64,000 nt of DNA from Candidatus Kryptoniota bacterium (GTDB lineage Bacteria > Bacteroidota > Ignavibacteria > Kryptoniales > JAKASW01), in the NCBI GenBank assembly GCA_024641705.1, contig JAHECO010000001.1:62001-126000 (forward strand), written 5' to 3'. The notes under the pieces are model-generated. The model saw nothing but the letters and a program-made list of their open reading frames with translations, was not told where the DNA came from and searched no databases. How positions within the stretch are numbered: position 1 is the first letter of the stretch; the number at the start of each line of letters is the position of its first letter. This document shows positions 9,804 through 18,344 of this stretch, one piece after another. The translations under genes and the position numbers were made by a program.

Positions 9804-10030
9804 AAAAAAAGCCGCAACGCGCTCATGGCAGATAGGAAAGAACCCCATCTTTACACGGTGGGTGCCCTCCTGAGCGAGTCGTGCTTCCGCTGCGATCCGC
9901 GGGTTGCGGTTCGTCCCGATCGAACTCAGTTCGATCGGGGTGCGGCCTGCATTCATCGTTCATGAGCCGGGCTCCCATAATTTTTCACTTAGCAGTTCTT
10001 TCATGCTTAACCACGGCGCCGTTACGGCTG
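9804..10030 (-). ncRNA. ssrS: Candidate 6S RNA
   Basis: The zapA-rny spacer folds as one long rod on the minus strand. Closing stem: GCCGTAACG (10028-10020) with CGTTGCGGC (9819-9811), one G-U pair. Second stem: CGTGGT with GCCATG. Third: GAAAGAAC (10002-9995) with GTTCTTTC (9843-9836), perfect. Then comes a large bubble of about 18 and 16 unpaired bases. Beyond it, GGGAGCCC (9976-9969) pairs with GGGCACCC (9867-9860) with one A-A mismatch. The apical arm ends in a perfect 11-bp hairpin (9915-9939). Seven U residues (9810-9804) follow the closing stem, and a TAAAAT -10 box lies at 10050-10045. This is the architecture of 6S RNA, which sequesters RNA polymerase through an open-promoter-like bubble; its gene adjoins zapA in many bacteria. 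The pairing is seen; identity is inferred. Confidence 0.68.
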
Positions 10031-10057
10031 GAAACTCTAAGAAAATTTTAAAAGAAC

Positions 10058-10348
10058 TTAGCTCGCTTCGACAGGAAAATTCTCACGCAAGTAGCTCAGC
10101 ACCCCTACAAGATCGGCGATATCGATGCCTTCGTTATGCACATGCTCCTTCAAGTCAAACAGTTGCTCGGCTATATTTAGAGCGGCTATGACTGCGATGG
10201 TCGACGTGGGTGCCCCAGGATTTTTCTCGATAAGTTCGTTCAGTAATGAATCTACGTAGGCTACTACTTTGAGTGCTTTTTCCTCGTTTTCCACGCGGAG
10301 CGGGTACTCCCGACCAAGGATGGTAACGCGTATACTCTTCTTCTCCAT
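10058..10348 (-). CDS. zapA: Cell division protein ZapA
   Basis: About 96 residues from ATG 10348, chosen because GGAG lies 6 bases upstream; a TTG at 10366 would overlap the previous gene. SIRVTILGREYPLRVENEE is the typical ZapA N-terminal beta-hairpin, and a helical region with TSTIAVIAALNIAEQLFDLKE forms the dimer coiled coil. ZapA bundles FtsZ filaments at midcell. The coiled-coil gene just upstream may encode its partner, and the candidate 6S RNA begins right after the stop codon. Confidence 0.88.
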   Translation of the reverse strand: MEKKSIRVTILGREYPLRVENEEKALKVVAYVDSLLNELIEKNPGAPTSTIAVIAALNIAEQLFDLKEHVHNEGIDIADLVGVLSYLRENFPVEAS

Positions 10349-10362
10349 CATCGGCTCCGCGT

Positions 10363-10680
10363 TCAAAAGAGACTAAGTTGCTTGTCAATCTTGGCGATCA
10401 GTTCTCTCGCCACTTCCAGAAGGCGGTTCTTTTCTCTTTCCTCGAATCCGCCCGTGTTCGCGGCTTCTCTTGCCGTCAACATCTTCTCGAGCTCTGCGAT
10501 GCGCAGCTTCAACTTCTCCATCTCCGCCGCGGATTTCGCAAGGTTCTGCTTCAGAGACTCGTTTTCAGTACGAATGACGCTTGCCGCATCGACGGCTCTT
10601 CTGACTTCATTCCACAACTCCCCAAGGAGCTGCTTTTTCATTGATAGAGTCGTCTGATCGTCCGACGCTTCTGTGTCCAT
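10363..10680 (-). CDS. Coiled-coil protein, possible ZapB-like partner
   Basis: 105 residues, strongly helical with heptad repeats between about 40 and 75 (SLKQNLAKSAAEMEKLKLRIAE). No catalytic or membrane feature is visible. It starts 2 bases after pheT and overlaps the longest reading of zapA, so it belongs to the same transcript. A small coiled-coil protein fixed beside zapA suggests a divisome role comparable to ZapB, which links ZapA to the chromosome, but sequence alone does not prove homology. The initiator lacks a clear ribosome site; ATG at 10641 is an alternative. Confidence 0.6.
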   Translation of the reverse strand: MDTEASDDQTTLSMKKQLLGELWNEVRRAVDAASVIRTENESLKQNLAKSAAEMEKLKLRIAELEKMLTAREAANTGGFEEREKNRLLEVARELIAKIDKQLSLF

Positions 10681-10682
10681 GA

Positions 10683-13112
10683 TTATACGATTTTTTGCTT
10701 TCTCAGTTCGGCGGAGAATTCTTCAGACAACTTCTTCTCTGCCTTTTCAATGAACCCGGCAATGTCGTTGTCATTTAATGTCCGTTCCTCGCTCCCGAGG
10801 GCTACGCTGAACGCCGCGCTCTTCTTTCCTGCCGGAATACCTTCTCCTGAATAAATATCGAACACAGAGATATCACGGAACATCTCGCCCGCAGCCGACC
10901 TCAGAGAGTCGATCAACTTCGCCACAGGCGTCTTGTCTTCAACAATAAATGAAAGATCGAAAGATGCGAATGGGAATTTCGGAAGGCCTTTGAATCTCCT
11001 TGTACGTCTTCGGAGCGCCAGCAACTTGGAAAGATCCAGCTCCGCGAAGAAAACGTCCTGCTCCACGGAGAATTTCTTTAGGGTCATTTCACTGACCCTG
11101 CCTGCAAGACCTAACTCCATCCCGTTCACAAATAGCTTTAACGATTGTTCGTATTCTTTGGCTGTATCATAAGAAATAAAGTCCCAAGAGTCAAGATTGA
11201 GGTACCTTAGGAGGCGTTCCACCTCGGCCTTCAGGTCAAATATGTCGAATTTTGCCTCTTTCCTGTCGTACGACATCGGATCGGCTGTGCCCGAAAGCAC
11301 AATTGAAATTCTGTCCGATTCGAGGAATGTGCCGACGGTCTGCTGGTCGTCTGTTACCCGGTACACCCTCCCGATCTCAAAGAGCTTCATGTCCTTCAGA
11401 CCGTGGGAAAGGTTGAGACCGACACTCTGGAGTGCGCCGGGGAGGAGTGAGGTCCTCATCGCGGCCATGTCTTCGCTGATGGGGTTCGCCAGCGTCACGT
11501 AAGCGCTCTCGTGTAAACCGGCAAGGTCGGCCGGCTGGAGTGAGTTTGTGACAATCTCGTTGAAGCCGGCGCCCGCGAGAAACTCCCGGAGGTCGTATAT
11601 CGCGCCTTCCTCCTGGAACCTCGTGTCGAAACTCAACTTAGTCTGGAATGAATCCGCGATATTCTCATAGCCATAGACGCGTCCCACTTCCTCAATAAGG
11701 TCGACGTCCCTTTCGATGTCTCCCCGGAAGGTCGGTACTGCGCATGTCAGCACTGTCTCCGATTTTTTTCCGCATGGAATCTCTATCGACTCGAGGACCC
11801 TTTTGATTTCGCCGGAAGCGAGTCTCGTGCCCAGGAGACGGTTTACGTGGTCGACGTGTAGCTCGATCCTTCTGGGCAGGAATTTGCCGACGGCGACGTC
11901 TATTATGCCGGGTGCCAGCGTTCCTCCTGCGGTATCGCAGATAATTTCTGCGACCCTGTCGAGGGCATGAACGGTAAGATTTGGATCGACGCCCCGCTCG
12001 AACCTGTACGATGCTTCGGTTGAAAGCCCCAGCTCCTTGGAGGTTTTCCTGACCGATGACGCGCTGAAGTTGGCGCTCTCGATCAGCACATCTGTCGTCT
12101 CATCGTTAATTTCGCTGTTCATCCCGCCCATCACGCCGGCGATGGCGACGATCTTTTCTTTGTCGCAGATCATCAGCATGTCCGGCGAGATGTTTCTCTC
12201 TTTTCCATCGAGAGTAGTGAACTTCGTCTCTTCACTTTGAGGTCTGCGGACTATCACTTTATGTCCTGCGACAAGCTTCAGGTCGAACGCGTGCAGCGGC
12301 TGTCCGAGCTCCATCATCACATAATTCGTGGCATCGACGACGTTGTTTATAGATCTCATGCCGATCCTCTCGACGGATTCCTTGAGCCACTTTGGTGACG
12401 GTCCAACTTTGATTCCTCTGATGACGCGTGCCGAGTAGCGGGGGCAGAGATCCGGTGCGGAAACTTCCACTTTTGCAGATTCGCCGACAGGGGCGCCCTC
12501 TTCTCGGAATCTTATTCTTCTCGGTGCGAGCTTCCTCGAGAAAGCGGCCGAGAGCTCGCGTGCTATACCGGCATGCGAAAGGCAATCCGGCCGGTTCGGC
12601 GTCAGGCTGATATCGAAGACGGTGTCGTCGAGTCCCAGGTAAGGAGCGAGCGGGGTGCCTGTTGCGGCGTCTGCCTCGAAAACCATGATCCTGCTCTTGT
12701 CCTCTCCGAGTCCCAGCTCGCTTTCGGAGCAAATCATCCCCTCCGATTCAATGCCGCGGATCTTCGCTCTCGTAAGCTCGAACGGCTTGCCTTCCGGGTC
12801 GTGCTGGTTATGAGGTACAATTGCCCCCACCAGTCCCACCGGCACTTTTTGTCCGGCAGCGACGTTGGGTGCGCCGCAGATAATACTCTTTACTTCTCTG
12901 CCGATATCGACCTTGCACAGGCTGAGCTTGTCGGCATTAGGGTGTTTTTCGACCTCCAGCACCGCTCCTACGACGAATCCATCATATTTGCCCGAGAGAT
13001 TCTCGTACGATTCGACCTCAATGCCGAGCATCGTCAGACGGTACGCTATATCCTCGTCGCTTATGTCGGTGAGATCGACAAGCTGCTGGAGCCATTTTCG
13101 TGAAATCTTCAT
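10683..13112 (-). CDS. pheT: Phenylalanyl-tRNA synthetase beta subunit
   Basis: 809 residues, full length. Domains in order: N-terminal tRNA-binding OB fold (about 40-150, with HPNADKLSLCKVDIG), the B3/4 editing region (about 210-380), B5 (about 400-480), the catalytic-like core with NPISEDMAAMRTSLLPG near 530, and the C-terminal ferredoxin-like anticodon-binding domain (KFPFASFDLSFIVEDKTPV near 720). It forms the alpha2-beta2 enzyme with PheS, encoded 6 bases upstream. Confidence 0.97.
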   Translation of the reverse strand: MKISRKWLQQLVDLTDISDEDIAYRLTMLGIEVESYENLSGKYDGFVVGAVLEVEKHPNADKLSLCKVDIGREVKSIICGAPNVAAGQKVPVGLVGAIVPHNQHDPEGKPFELTRAKIRGIESEGMICSESELGLGEDKSRIMVFEADAATGTPLAPYLGLDDTVFDISLTPNRPDCLSHAGIARELSAAFSRKLAPRRIRFREEGAPVGESAKVEVSAPDLCPRYSARVIRGIKVGPSPKWLKESVERIGMRSINNVVDATNYVMMELGQPLHAFDLKLVAGHKVIVRRPQSEETKFTTLDGKERNISPDMLMICDKEKIVAIAGVMGGMNSEINDETTDVLIESANFSASSVRKTSKELGLSTEASYRFERGVDPNLTVHALDRVAEIICDTAGGTLAPGIIDVAVGKFLPRRIELHVDHVNRLLGTRLASGEIKRVLESIEIPCGKKSETVLTCAVPTFRGDIERDVDLIEEVGRVYGYENIADSFQTKLSFDTRFQEEGAIYDLREFLAGAGFNEIVTNSLQPADLAGLHESAYVTLANPISEDMAAMRTSLLPGALQSVGLNLSHGLKDMKLFEIGRVYRVTDDQQTVGTFLESDRISIVLSGTADPMSYDRKEAKFDIFDLKAEVERLLRYLNLDSWDFISYDTAKEYEQSLKLFVNGMELGLAGRVSEMTLKKFSVEQDVFFAELDLSKLLALRRRTRRFKGLPKFPFASFDLSFIVEDKTPVAKLIDSLRSAAGEMFRDISVFDIYSGEGIPAGKKSAAFSVALGSEERTLNDNDIAGFIEKAEKKLSEEFSAELRKQKIV

Positions 13113-13118
13113 TTCCGT

Positions 13119-14144
13119 TCAGAATTGATTTAGAAAGCGGAGATCATTTTCGAAGAACAATCGTATGTCGTCGATACCGTAACGAAGGAGTGCGAGTCGC
13201 TCGATACCCATTCCGAAAGCATAACCGCTTACCTCGTTCGGGTCATATCTGACATATTTGAACACGTTTGGGTCGACCATTCCGCAGCCCATAATCTCCA
13301 GCCAGCCGGAGTACTTGCATATCCTGCAACCCTTTCCGCCGCAGAGGAAACAGTTGACGTCCACCTCGGCGCTCGGCTCCGTGAACGGGAAGAAGCTCGG
13401 CCTGAACCGGAGCTTCGCCTCGGCATTGAAGAACTCCTTCGCGAAGTAGGCTACGGTTCCCTTGAGTTCGGCGAGCGAGACATTCTTGTCGACGTACAAG
13501 CCCTCCACCTGGTGGAAGAGACAGTAACTCCTCGCGCTTATGGCTTCGTTGCGGTAAACTCTGCCGGGCATGATTACTCTGACCGGCGGCTTATTGTTCT
13601 CCATGACGCGTATCTGCACGCCGGAAGTGTGGGTGCGAAGGACGTACTTTCCGGCGTCGGCCTTCACGAAGAATGTGTCCTGCATATCGCGCGCGGGATG
13701 ATCGGGAGGGAAGTTAAGCGCCTCGAAGTTGTGGTAGTCGTCCTCGATCTCCGGGCCGTCCGCTATCCCGAAGCCGATGCACGTGAATATTCTCTTGATC
13801 TCTTCGGCGGTCTTGGTGAGAGGGTGTCTCCGGCCGATGTATCTCTTTCTTCCGGGGATTGAAAGGTCGATACTGCCGGTGTCGGCCCGTTTCTCCCCGG
13901 CGATCTTCTTCTGTGCCGATTCGAATTCGGACTCGAGGAAAGTGCGCAGCTCGTTGAGCGATTTACCTATCGCCGGTTTGTCTTCTTTTGGAACGTCCCT
14001 GAGTTTCTCGAAGAGTTGGGCGACCGACCCTTTGCGTGAGAGGAACTGGAGCCTGAAATTCTCGGTGTCTTCCTGTGTCCGTAATCCGGTGAGCGAGGCT
14101 GTCGCCTCTTCTTTCAGTTTTTGAATTTCGTCTAGCATTCCCAT
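13119..14144 (-). CDS. pheS: Phenylalanyl-tRNA synthetase alpha subunit
   Basis: 341 residues. It charges tRNA-Phe together with PheT. An N-terminal coiled coil (about 1-90) is followed by class II catalytic motifs: motif 2 around [12 protein letters not shown], the [14 protein letters not shown] strand that shapes the Phe pocket, and motif 3 in [14 protein letters not shown] four-cysteine cluster ([12 protein letters not shown]) may bind zinc, as in several bacterial PheS proteins. A terminator separates it from rplT, so pheST probably has its own promoter in 14145-14250. Confidence 0.97.
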   Translation of the reverse strand: MGMLDEIQKLKEEATASLTGLRTQEDTENFRLQFLSRKGSVAQLFEKLRDVPKEDKPAIGKSLNELRTFLESEFESAQKKIAGEKRADTGSIDLSIPGRKRYIGRRHPLTKTAEEIKRIFTCIGFGIADGPEIEDDYHNFEALNFPPDHPARDMQDTFFVKADAGKYVLRTHTSGVQIRVMENNKPPVRVIMPGRVYRNEAISARSYCLFHQVEGLYVDKNVSLAELKGTVAYFAKEFFNAEAKLRFRPSFFPFTEPSAEVDVNCFLCGGKGCRICKYSGWLEIMGCGMVDPNVFKYVRYDPNEVSGYAFGMGIERLALLRYGIDDIRLFFENDLRFLNQF

Positions 14145-14159
14145 CGCTGTGTGATTTAC

Positions 14160-14215
14160 CGCTGAGACGCCGCGGCCCCAAAGGGAATCGAAACGATTTC
14201 ACAAAGGACTCAGCG
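14160..14215. repeat. Short inverted repeat upstream of pheS
   Basis: CGCTGAG (14160-14166) is repeated inverted as CTCAGCG (14209-14215), enclosing a second small hairpin AATCG-AAA-CGATT. It lies in the 160-base gap between rplT and pheS. It resembles the dispersed palindromes elsewhere in the window more than a known leader; no phenylalanine-rich leader peptide is visible. Confidence 0.4.
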
Positions 14216-14250
14216 CCTTCGCGTCTCTCCGGCGTCGTTTCTCCGGATAT

Positions 14251-14302
14251 AAAAAATCTTCCTACGTTTCAGAAATACCGACTTTCCGAACGCAGGAAGA
14301 TT
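14251..14302 (-). terminator. Intrinsic terminator after rplT
   Basis: On the minus strand AATCTTCCTGCGTT pairs with AACGTAGGAAGATT (14 positions, one G-U/A mismatch site) across a 20-base loop, and a run of six T follows at 14256-14251. It starts 4 bases after the rplT stop codon. It should end the thrS-infC-rpmI-rplT transcript and separate pheST. Confidence 0.8.
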
Positions 14303-14305
14303 GAC

Positions 14306-14653
14306 TTAATTAAAAGCGAATTGAACGACCTGCTTGAACGTATCCGGATTGTTCGCGGCGAGGTCGGCCAGCACCTTTCTGTTTATCGAAACTTCCTTCT
14401 TCGCAAGAGCAGAGATCAGGCGGGAATAAGTTGTCCCGTTCTCGCGGGCAGCCGCGTTGATGCGGACTATCCACAGGCTGCGGAACTCGCGTTTCTTTTT
14501 CCGTCGGTCTCTATACGCATGCTGAAGCGCCTTCTCTACGTGGTGCTTCGCAACAGTGTGTACCTTGCTGCGTGCACCCCAGTAGCCCTTGGCTAACTCA
14601 AGAGTCTTTTTTCGCCTTCTATGGGAAGCTACTTTGTTCTTTGCACGTGGCAT
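14306..14653 (-). CDS. rplT: 50S ribosomal protein L20
   Basis: 115 residues, normal length. The basic N-terminal tail that threads into 23S rRNA ([22 protein letters not shown]) and the globular end ([19 protein letters not shown]) are both typical of L20. In many bacteria L20 also represses its own operon by binding an mRNA mimic of its rRNA site. The 250-base spacer to rpmI upstream is unusually long for this gene pair. Confidence 0.97.
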   Translation of the reverse strand: MPRAKNKVASHRRRKKTLELAKGYWGARSKVHTVAKHHVEKALQHAYRDRRKKKREFRSLWIVRINAAARENGTTYSRLISALAKKEVSINRKVLADLAANNPDTFKQVVQFAFN

Positions 14654-14688
14654 CTTAGAAATTCTCCATTAACGTTGTAGATCAAGAA

Positions 14689-14759
14689 AACTCAAAAGTC
14701 AAAAGTCAAACCTCAAAACTACATCTCAAAAGTGAAAAGGCGAATCGTTCTGCCTTTTT
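14689..14759. repeat. CAAAAGTC-type repeat and hairpin in rpmI-rplT spacer
   Basis: Several near copies of CTCAAAAGTCAAA occur in 14689-14735, the same family as 60721-60823. They are followed by AAAAGGC (14735-14741) pairing with GCCTTTT (14752-14758) across 10 bases. The hairpin has A/T-rich flanks on both strands and could act as a weak bidirectional terminator. It interrupts an operon that is normally compact. Confidence 0.55.
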
Positions 14760-14904
14760 GAAGGTCATATTGAGAATTGACCTCCGGACTTAGATTTTTC
14801 AACTGTGAAATATAACACTCCTGTACCAAAGAGTCACGCCTGCGTGACGAAACGATTTTCAGCGAATTTAGATTTCATTTAGCACATCGGCGTGAATGAA
14901 TAAG

Positions 14905-15099
14905 CTATTCGTTCAGCATCCCGCGCACGCGGTTCGTGTCCGTCTTATCCAGGACAGCCGAGTGGCGCAGCTGGCGTTTCCTCTTGCGGGTCTTGGAGGT
15001 CAGGATATGGCTCCTGAACGCCTTTTCCCGGAGATATTTTCCCTTAGCCGTTCTCTTCACTCTCTTTGCCATCGCGCGGTTTGTCTTTGTCTTCGGCAT
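14905..15099 (-). CDS. rpmI: 50S ribosomal protein L35
   Basis: 64 residues, very basic. The start [21 protein letters not shown] and the [16 protein letters not shown] segment are diagnostic of L35. It begins one base after infC ends, in the conserved order infC-rpmI-rplT. Confidence 0.96.
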   Translation of the reverse strand: MPKTKTNRAMAKRVKRTAKGKYLREKAFRSHILTSKTRKRKRQLRHSAVLDKTDTNRVRGMLNE

Positions 15100-15100
15100 T

Positions 15101-15661
15101 TCAATTCTCCTTTGTCTCTTTTTGCTTCGGCTCTGCCGTCTTCTTCTTAGTCTTGTCGGGGGCGATAATTACCGCCATACTCTTTCCTTCCAACTTAGGG
15201 TTCTGCTCGACTTTCCCGACTTCCGAAAGGAATTCCACAAACCTGTTCAGGAGTTCCTCTCCGTGTGCCACGTATGTGATCTCGCGCCCTTTGAAACGGA
15301 CGGTTCCTTTGACTTTGTGACCCTGTTCGAGAAATTCCTTGGCGTGCCTGGCCTTGAACTCAAAGTCGTGTTCATCGGTGTTCGGGTGAAATCTGATCTC
15401 CTTGAGCTGAGCCGAGGACTGTCCTTTCAGCTTGGCTTTCTCTTTCTTCGTCACTTCATACATGTACTTGCCGTAATCGACGAGTTTGCAGACGGGCGGA
15501 TTCGAGTTTGGAACTATCTCGACCAGGTCCAGCCCTCTGGTCTCCGCGATCTTCAGAGCCTCGCGCGGCTGCATGACGCCAAGCTGCTTTCCGTCGGAAT
15601 CGATCACGCGGACGTTTGCTGCTCTGATGTCGCCGTTGATCCTAAGTTTAGGTGTGTTAAT
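15101..15661 (-). CDS. infC: Translation initiation factor IF-3 with AUU start
   Basis: 186 residues when read from ATT at 15661. The residues from there ([28 protein letters not shown]) are the canonical IF-3 N-terminus, whereas the first GTG (15607) would cut off the start of the N-domain. AGGAG lies 7 bases before the ATT and overlaps the thrS stop codon (TAGGAG). IF-3 discriminates against AUU starts, so this codon normally provides self-repression, as in Escherichia coli. The N-domain is followed by a basic linker and a C-domain with [10 protein letters not shown] Lys-rich tail closes the protein. Confidence 0.95.
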   Translation of the reverse strand: MNTPKLRINGDIRAANVRVIDSDGKQLGVMQPREALKIAETRGLDLVEIVPNSNPPVCKLVDYGKYMYEVTKKEKAKLKGQSSAQLKEIRFHPNTDEHDFEFKARHAKEFLEQGHKVKGTVRFKGREITYVAHGEELLNRFVEFLSEVGKVEQNPKLEGKSMAVIIAPDKTKKKTAEPKQKETKEN

Positions 15662-15671
15662 AGGCGGTCTC

Positions 15672-17573
15672 CTAATTTTTTTCTACTATTTCCTTCGTTA
15701 CACTTGCTATGAAATCCGGCAGCTTCTGGGCTCCCTTGTCGCCTTCGTGATGTCTCCGGACGGAAACGGTACCGGAATCTTTTTCCTTCTGTCCGACAAT
15801 CAGCATATAGGGGACCTTCTTCGTCTCCCATTCGCGGATTTTGTAACCGACCTTCTCGTTGCGATCGTCGAGCTCGGCTCGGACGCCCCGCTTCTTGAGG
15901 GCGTCCACGACGGAAGCCGCATAATCGTTGAAATTGTCGGTGATCGGAAGCACTGCTGTCTGAACCGGTGACAACCATGTCGGGAACGCGCCGGCAAAAT
16001 GCTCGGTGATGATGCCGACGAATCTCTCGAACGAACCGAAGACGGCGCGATGGATCGCCACGGGGCGTTTCGGCCGGCCGTCCACGTCTATATATGTAAG
16101 ATCGAATCTTTCGGGAAGCATGACGAAATCGAGTTGGATCGTCGCGACCTGCCAGTCTCTCCCCAAAGCGTCCTTGATCTGTATATCTATTTTCGGCCCG
16201 TAGAAAGCACCGTCCTTTTCCTTCACGCCGTATTTAATTCCGTTCTGCTCCAAAGCCTTCGCGAGGGCTGCCTCGGCCTCTTCCCAGAGCTTCGGATCGC
16301 CCATCGCGTTGTCCGGTTTGGTGGAGAGCTTGAAGGAGACCTCGAAGTGGAAAAGCGAGTATACGCGCCTTATGAGGCCGATCAGGTCGTTTATTTCGGA
16401 AAGTATCTGGTCGGGTCTGCAATAAATGTGGGCATCGTCCATCGTTATCTGGCGGACGCGGAACATGCCGCCGAGTGCGCCGGAGATCTCGTTCCGGTGA
16501 AGCCGGCCGATCTCGGAGTACCGAAGCGGAAGGTCGCGGTAGCTTCTTACCTTGTGCCGGTACACATAGGTGCTCTCGGGGCAGTTCATCGGCTTCAGCG
16601 AGTAAGTCTCTTCGTCGACGTCGAGGATGAACATGTTTTCCTTGTAATGGCCCCAGTGTCCCGACTGTTCCCACAGGTCCTTCTTGACGAGCATCGGTGT
16701 GGAGATCTCGTCGTAATTCAACTTGTCGAGTTCCTCCCGTATGAATTTCTCCAGCTCGCGGAAGATAATCATCCCCTTAGGCAGCCAGAAGGGCGCGCCC
16801 GGCGCTATGTCGTGGAAGGCGAAAAGCTCGAGCTCCCGCCCGAGTTTCCTGTGGTCGCGGAGCTTTGCCTCCTCGAGCATCTTGAGGTGGTCCTCGAGCA
16901 TCTTCTTCTTCGGGAAGGATACACCGTAGACCCTTTGCAACATCTTGTTCTTGCTGTCGCCTCTCCAGTAGGCGCCGCTTGTGCCGAGTAGCTTGAAGTA
17001 TTTCAGCTTGCCGGCGGAGGGTACGTGCGGACCGCGGCAGAGGTCGGTGAAGTCGCCTTCGCTGTAGAACGTAATGGTCTCGTCGAGCGCGCTGATGATC
17101 TCTACTTTATAGGGATCCTTCTTCTCCTTGAAGAACTTCAGCGCGTCGTCCTTCCGGATGACCTTTCGCTGAAACGCGTCGTTGCGCTCCCCGATCTCGT
17201 GCATCTTGTTTTCGATGGCCTCGAGATCGGCGGGGGTGAGAGTCTTGTCAATGTCGATATCATAATAGAACCCGTCGTCTATGGCAGGGCCGACGCCGAA
17301 TTTTGCCTCGGGGAACAGCGACTGGATGGCATGCGCCATCAGATGCGAACTGCTGTGCCAGTACACTTCTCTCCCTTCGGGGTCCTCAAAGGTGAGGAAC
17401 CGCAATTCGCAGTCGGCGGTGATAGGCGTGTTGAGATCGGAGACCTTTCCGTTTATCTTGGCCGCGAGGGACTCTTCTGCGAGCGACCTGCTGATCTTCC
17501 GTGCGATCTCCACCGCCGGAGTGGACGGCTCGACTTCGATAACCGATTTATCGGGTAGAGTTACTTTAGGCAT
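15672..17573 (-). CDS. thrS: Threonyl-tRNA synthetase
   Basis: 633 residues, full length. Domains: TGS (about 1-60), editing domain with HLMAHAIQ and the matching zinc-like histidines (about 70-225), class II catalytic core (about 240-535) with MNCPEST and the motif-2 arginine in FRVRQITMDDAHIYC, and an anticodon-binding domain (about 540-630). No clear ribosome site precedes the ATG, and an intrinsic terminator hairpin lies only about 21 bases upstream, which suggests control in the leader. It is followed closely by infC. Confidence 0.97.
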   Translation of the reverse strand: MPKVTLPDKSVIEVEPSTPAVEIARKISRSLAEESLAAKINGKVSDLNTPITADCELRFLTFEDPEGREVYWHSSSHLMAHAIQSLFPEAKFGVGPAIDDGFYYDIDIDKTLTPADLEAIENKMHEIGERNDAFQRKVIRKDDALKFFKEKKDPYKVEIISALDETITFYSEGDFTDLCRGPHVPSAGKLKYFKLLGTSGAYWRGDSKNKMLQRVYGVSFPKKKMLEDHLKMLEEAKLRDHRKLGRELELFAFHDIAPGAPFWLPKGMIIFRELEKFIREELDKLNYDEISTPMLVKKDLWEQSGHWGHYKENMFILDVDEETYSLKPMNCPESTYVYRHKVRSYRDLPLRYSEIGRLHRNEISGALGGMFRVRQITMDDAHIYCRPDQILSEINDLIGLIRRVYSLFHFEVSFKLSTKPDNAMGDPKLWEEAEAALAKALEQNGIKYGVKEKDGAFYGPKIDIQIKDALGRDWQVATIQLDFVMLPERFDLTYIDVDGRPKRPVAIHRAVFGSFERFVGIITEHFAGAFPTWLSPVQTAVLPITDNFNDYAASVVDALKKRGVRAELDDRNEKVGYKIREWETKKVPYMLIVGQKEKDSGTVSVRRHHEGDKGAQKLPDFIASVTKEIVEKN

Positions 17574-17594
17574 ATGCGATTATTCTTTTCATAA

Positions 17595-17619
17595 CAAAAA
17601 ATCGGAGGAGTCTCCGATT
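17595..17619 (-). terminator. Intrinsic terminator in the thrS leader
   Basis: On the minus strand AATCGGAG-ACTC-CTCCGATT forms an 8-bp stem with a 4-base loop, followed by TTTTT. The thrS ATG is about 21 bases further on, too close for a separate promoter. It may end the tRNA-Val/Leu transcript, act as an attenuator for thrS, or both. A second perfect hairpin (ACAACGA-GGTT-TCGTTGT, 17725-17708) lies upstream. Confidence 0.75.
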
Positions 17620-17817
17620 CTTGAGGAACCAAACCCCGGCGATTTCTTCCGATAATTACCGACTTGTTTTGCTCTCAATCTTCTTGAACTTACATCCTAT
17701 TAAACTGACAACGAAACCTCGTTGTGGACGTCGGACTGCTCGGTGCGTCGGTCCTCCCGGGACTCGGGGTGATGTGGGAAGTCCAGGCCGTACCAGGTCG
17801 CCGATCAAACTTTTCCG

Positions 17818-17892
17818 TGGGCGATAGAGGATTCGAACCTCTGACCTCTACAATGTCAATGTAGCGCTCTAAACCAACTGAGCTAATCGCCC
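17818..17892 (-). tRNA. tRNA-Val (GAC)
   Basis: All arms can be drawn: acceptor GGGCGAT with ATCGCCC, D arm GCTC/GAGC, anticodon stem CTACA/TGTAG with loop TTGACAT giving anticodon GAC, and T arm AGAGG/CCTCT with TTCGAAT. The discriminator is A and no CCA is encoded. It lies 17 bases after tRNA-Leu, probably in one transcript. Confidence 0.95.
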
Positions 17893-17909
17893 CTGAGCGA
17901 TTCGGACCG

Positions 17910-17995
17910 TGCCGAGGGCGGGACTTGAACCCGCACGGCCCTTTGGGGCCAAAGGATTTTAAGTCCTTCGCGTCTACCAATTCCGCCACCCCGGC
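17910..17995 (-). tRNA. tRNA-Leu (UAA)
   Basis: An 86-base class II tRNA. Acceptor GCCGGGG pairs with CCTCGGC (one G-U). Anticodon stem AAGGA/TCCTT holds loop CTTAAAA, anticodon TAA. A long variable arm (TGGCCCCAAAGGGCC) and T arm GCGGG/CCCGC with TTCAAGT follow. The discriminator is A and CCA is not encoded. Confidence 0.95.
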
Positions 17996-18344
17996 GGTAT
18001 CCCGCCTAAGGCCCGGCAGAGCCGATCTTTTCACATCGTGTGAAGCTCGGCTTCCCGAACCTCTCCCGATCCTCACACTTCCATGTATGTTCGGGATCCC
18101 GCACAACGTGTGCGGGACTGTCCGGGAAATCGCTGGTTAATTTAGCTGGCAAAGGGAAGAAAGTCAACGTGAATGCCGCAAAATCGCGTTTCCGGGGGTT
18201 CTTGACCCTCCGCGCTCGGCCTCGAACACGTCCTTTTCTCCCGAATGGGCAGGTTTTTCCGCTGAAGTGGCACCGGAAGGACTTGGAAATTTACCTGCCG
18301 CCCCTAAATTGCATAAAGAGAGAAATTCCAGAAGGTTACCCGAA
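17996..18344. other. Divergent spacer between tRNA-Leu and rel
   Basis: 349 bases without a gene. Two small perfect hairpins are present: TTCACA-TCG-TGTGAA (18030-18044) and CCCGCACA-ACG-TGTGCGGG (18098-18116). Neither has a T-run, so terminator function is unlikely. A loose promoter-like pair, TTGGAA and TAAATT spaced 16 bases, lies about 30-60 bases before rel, at 18284-18311. I see no further tRNA or open frame here. Confidence 0.4.

Noticed and set aside
17620-17817. T-box riboswitch upstream of thrS
   Set aside because: No AGGGUGGNACCGCG-type T-box sequence is present; only two plain hairpins.
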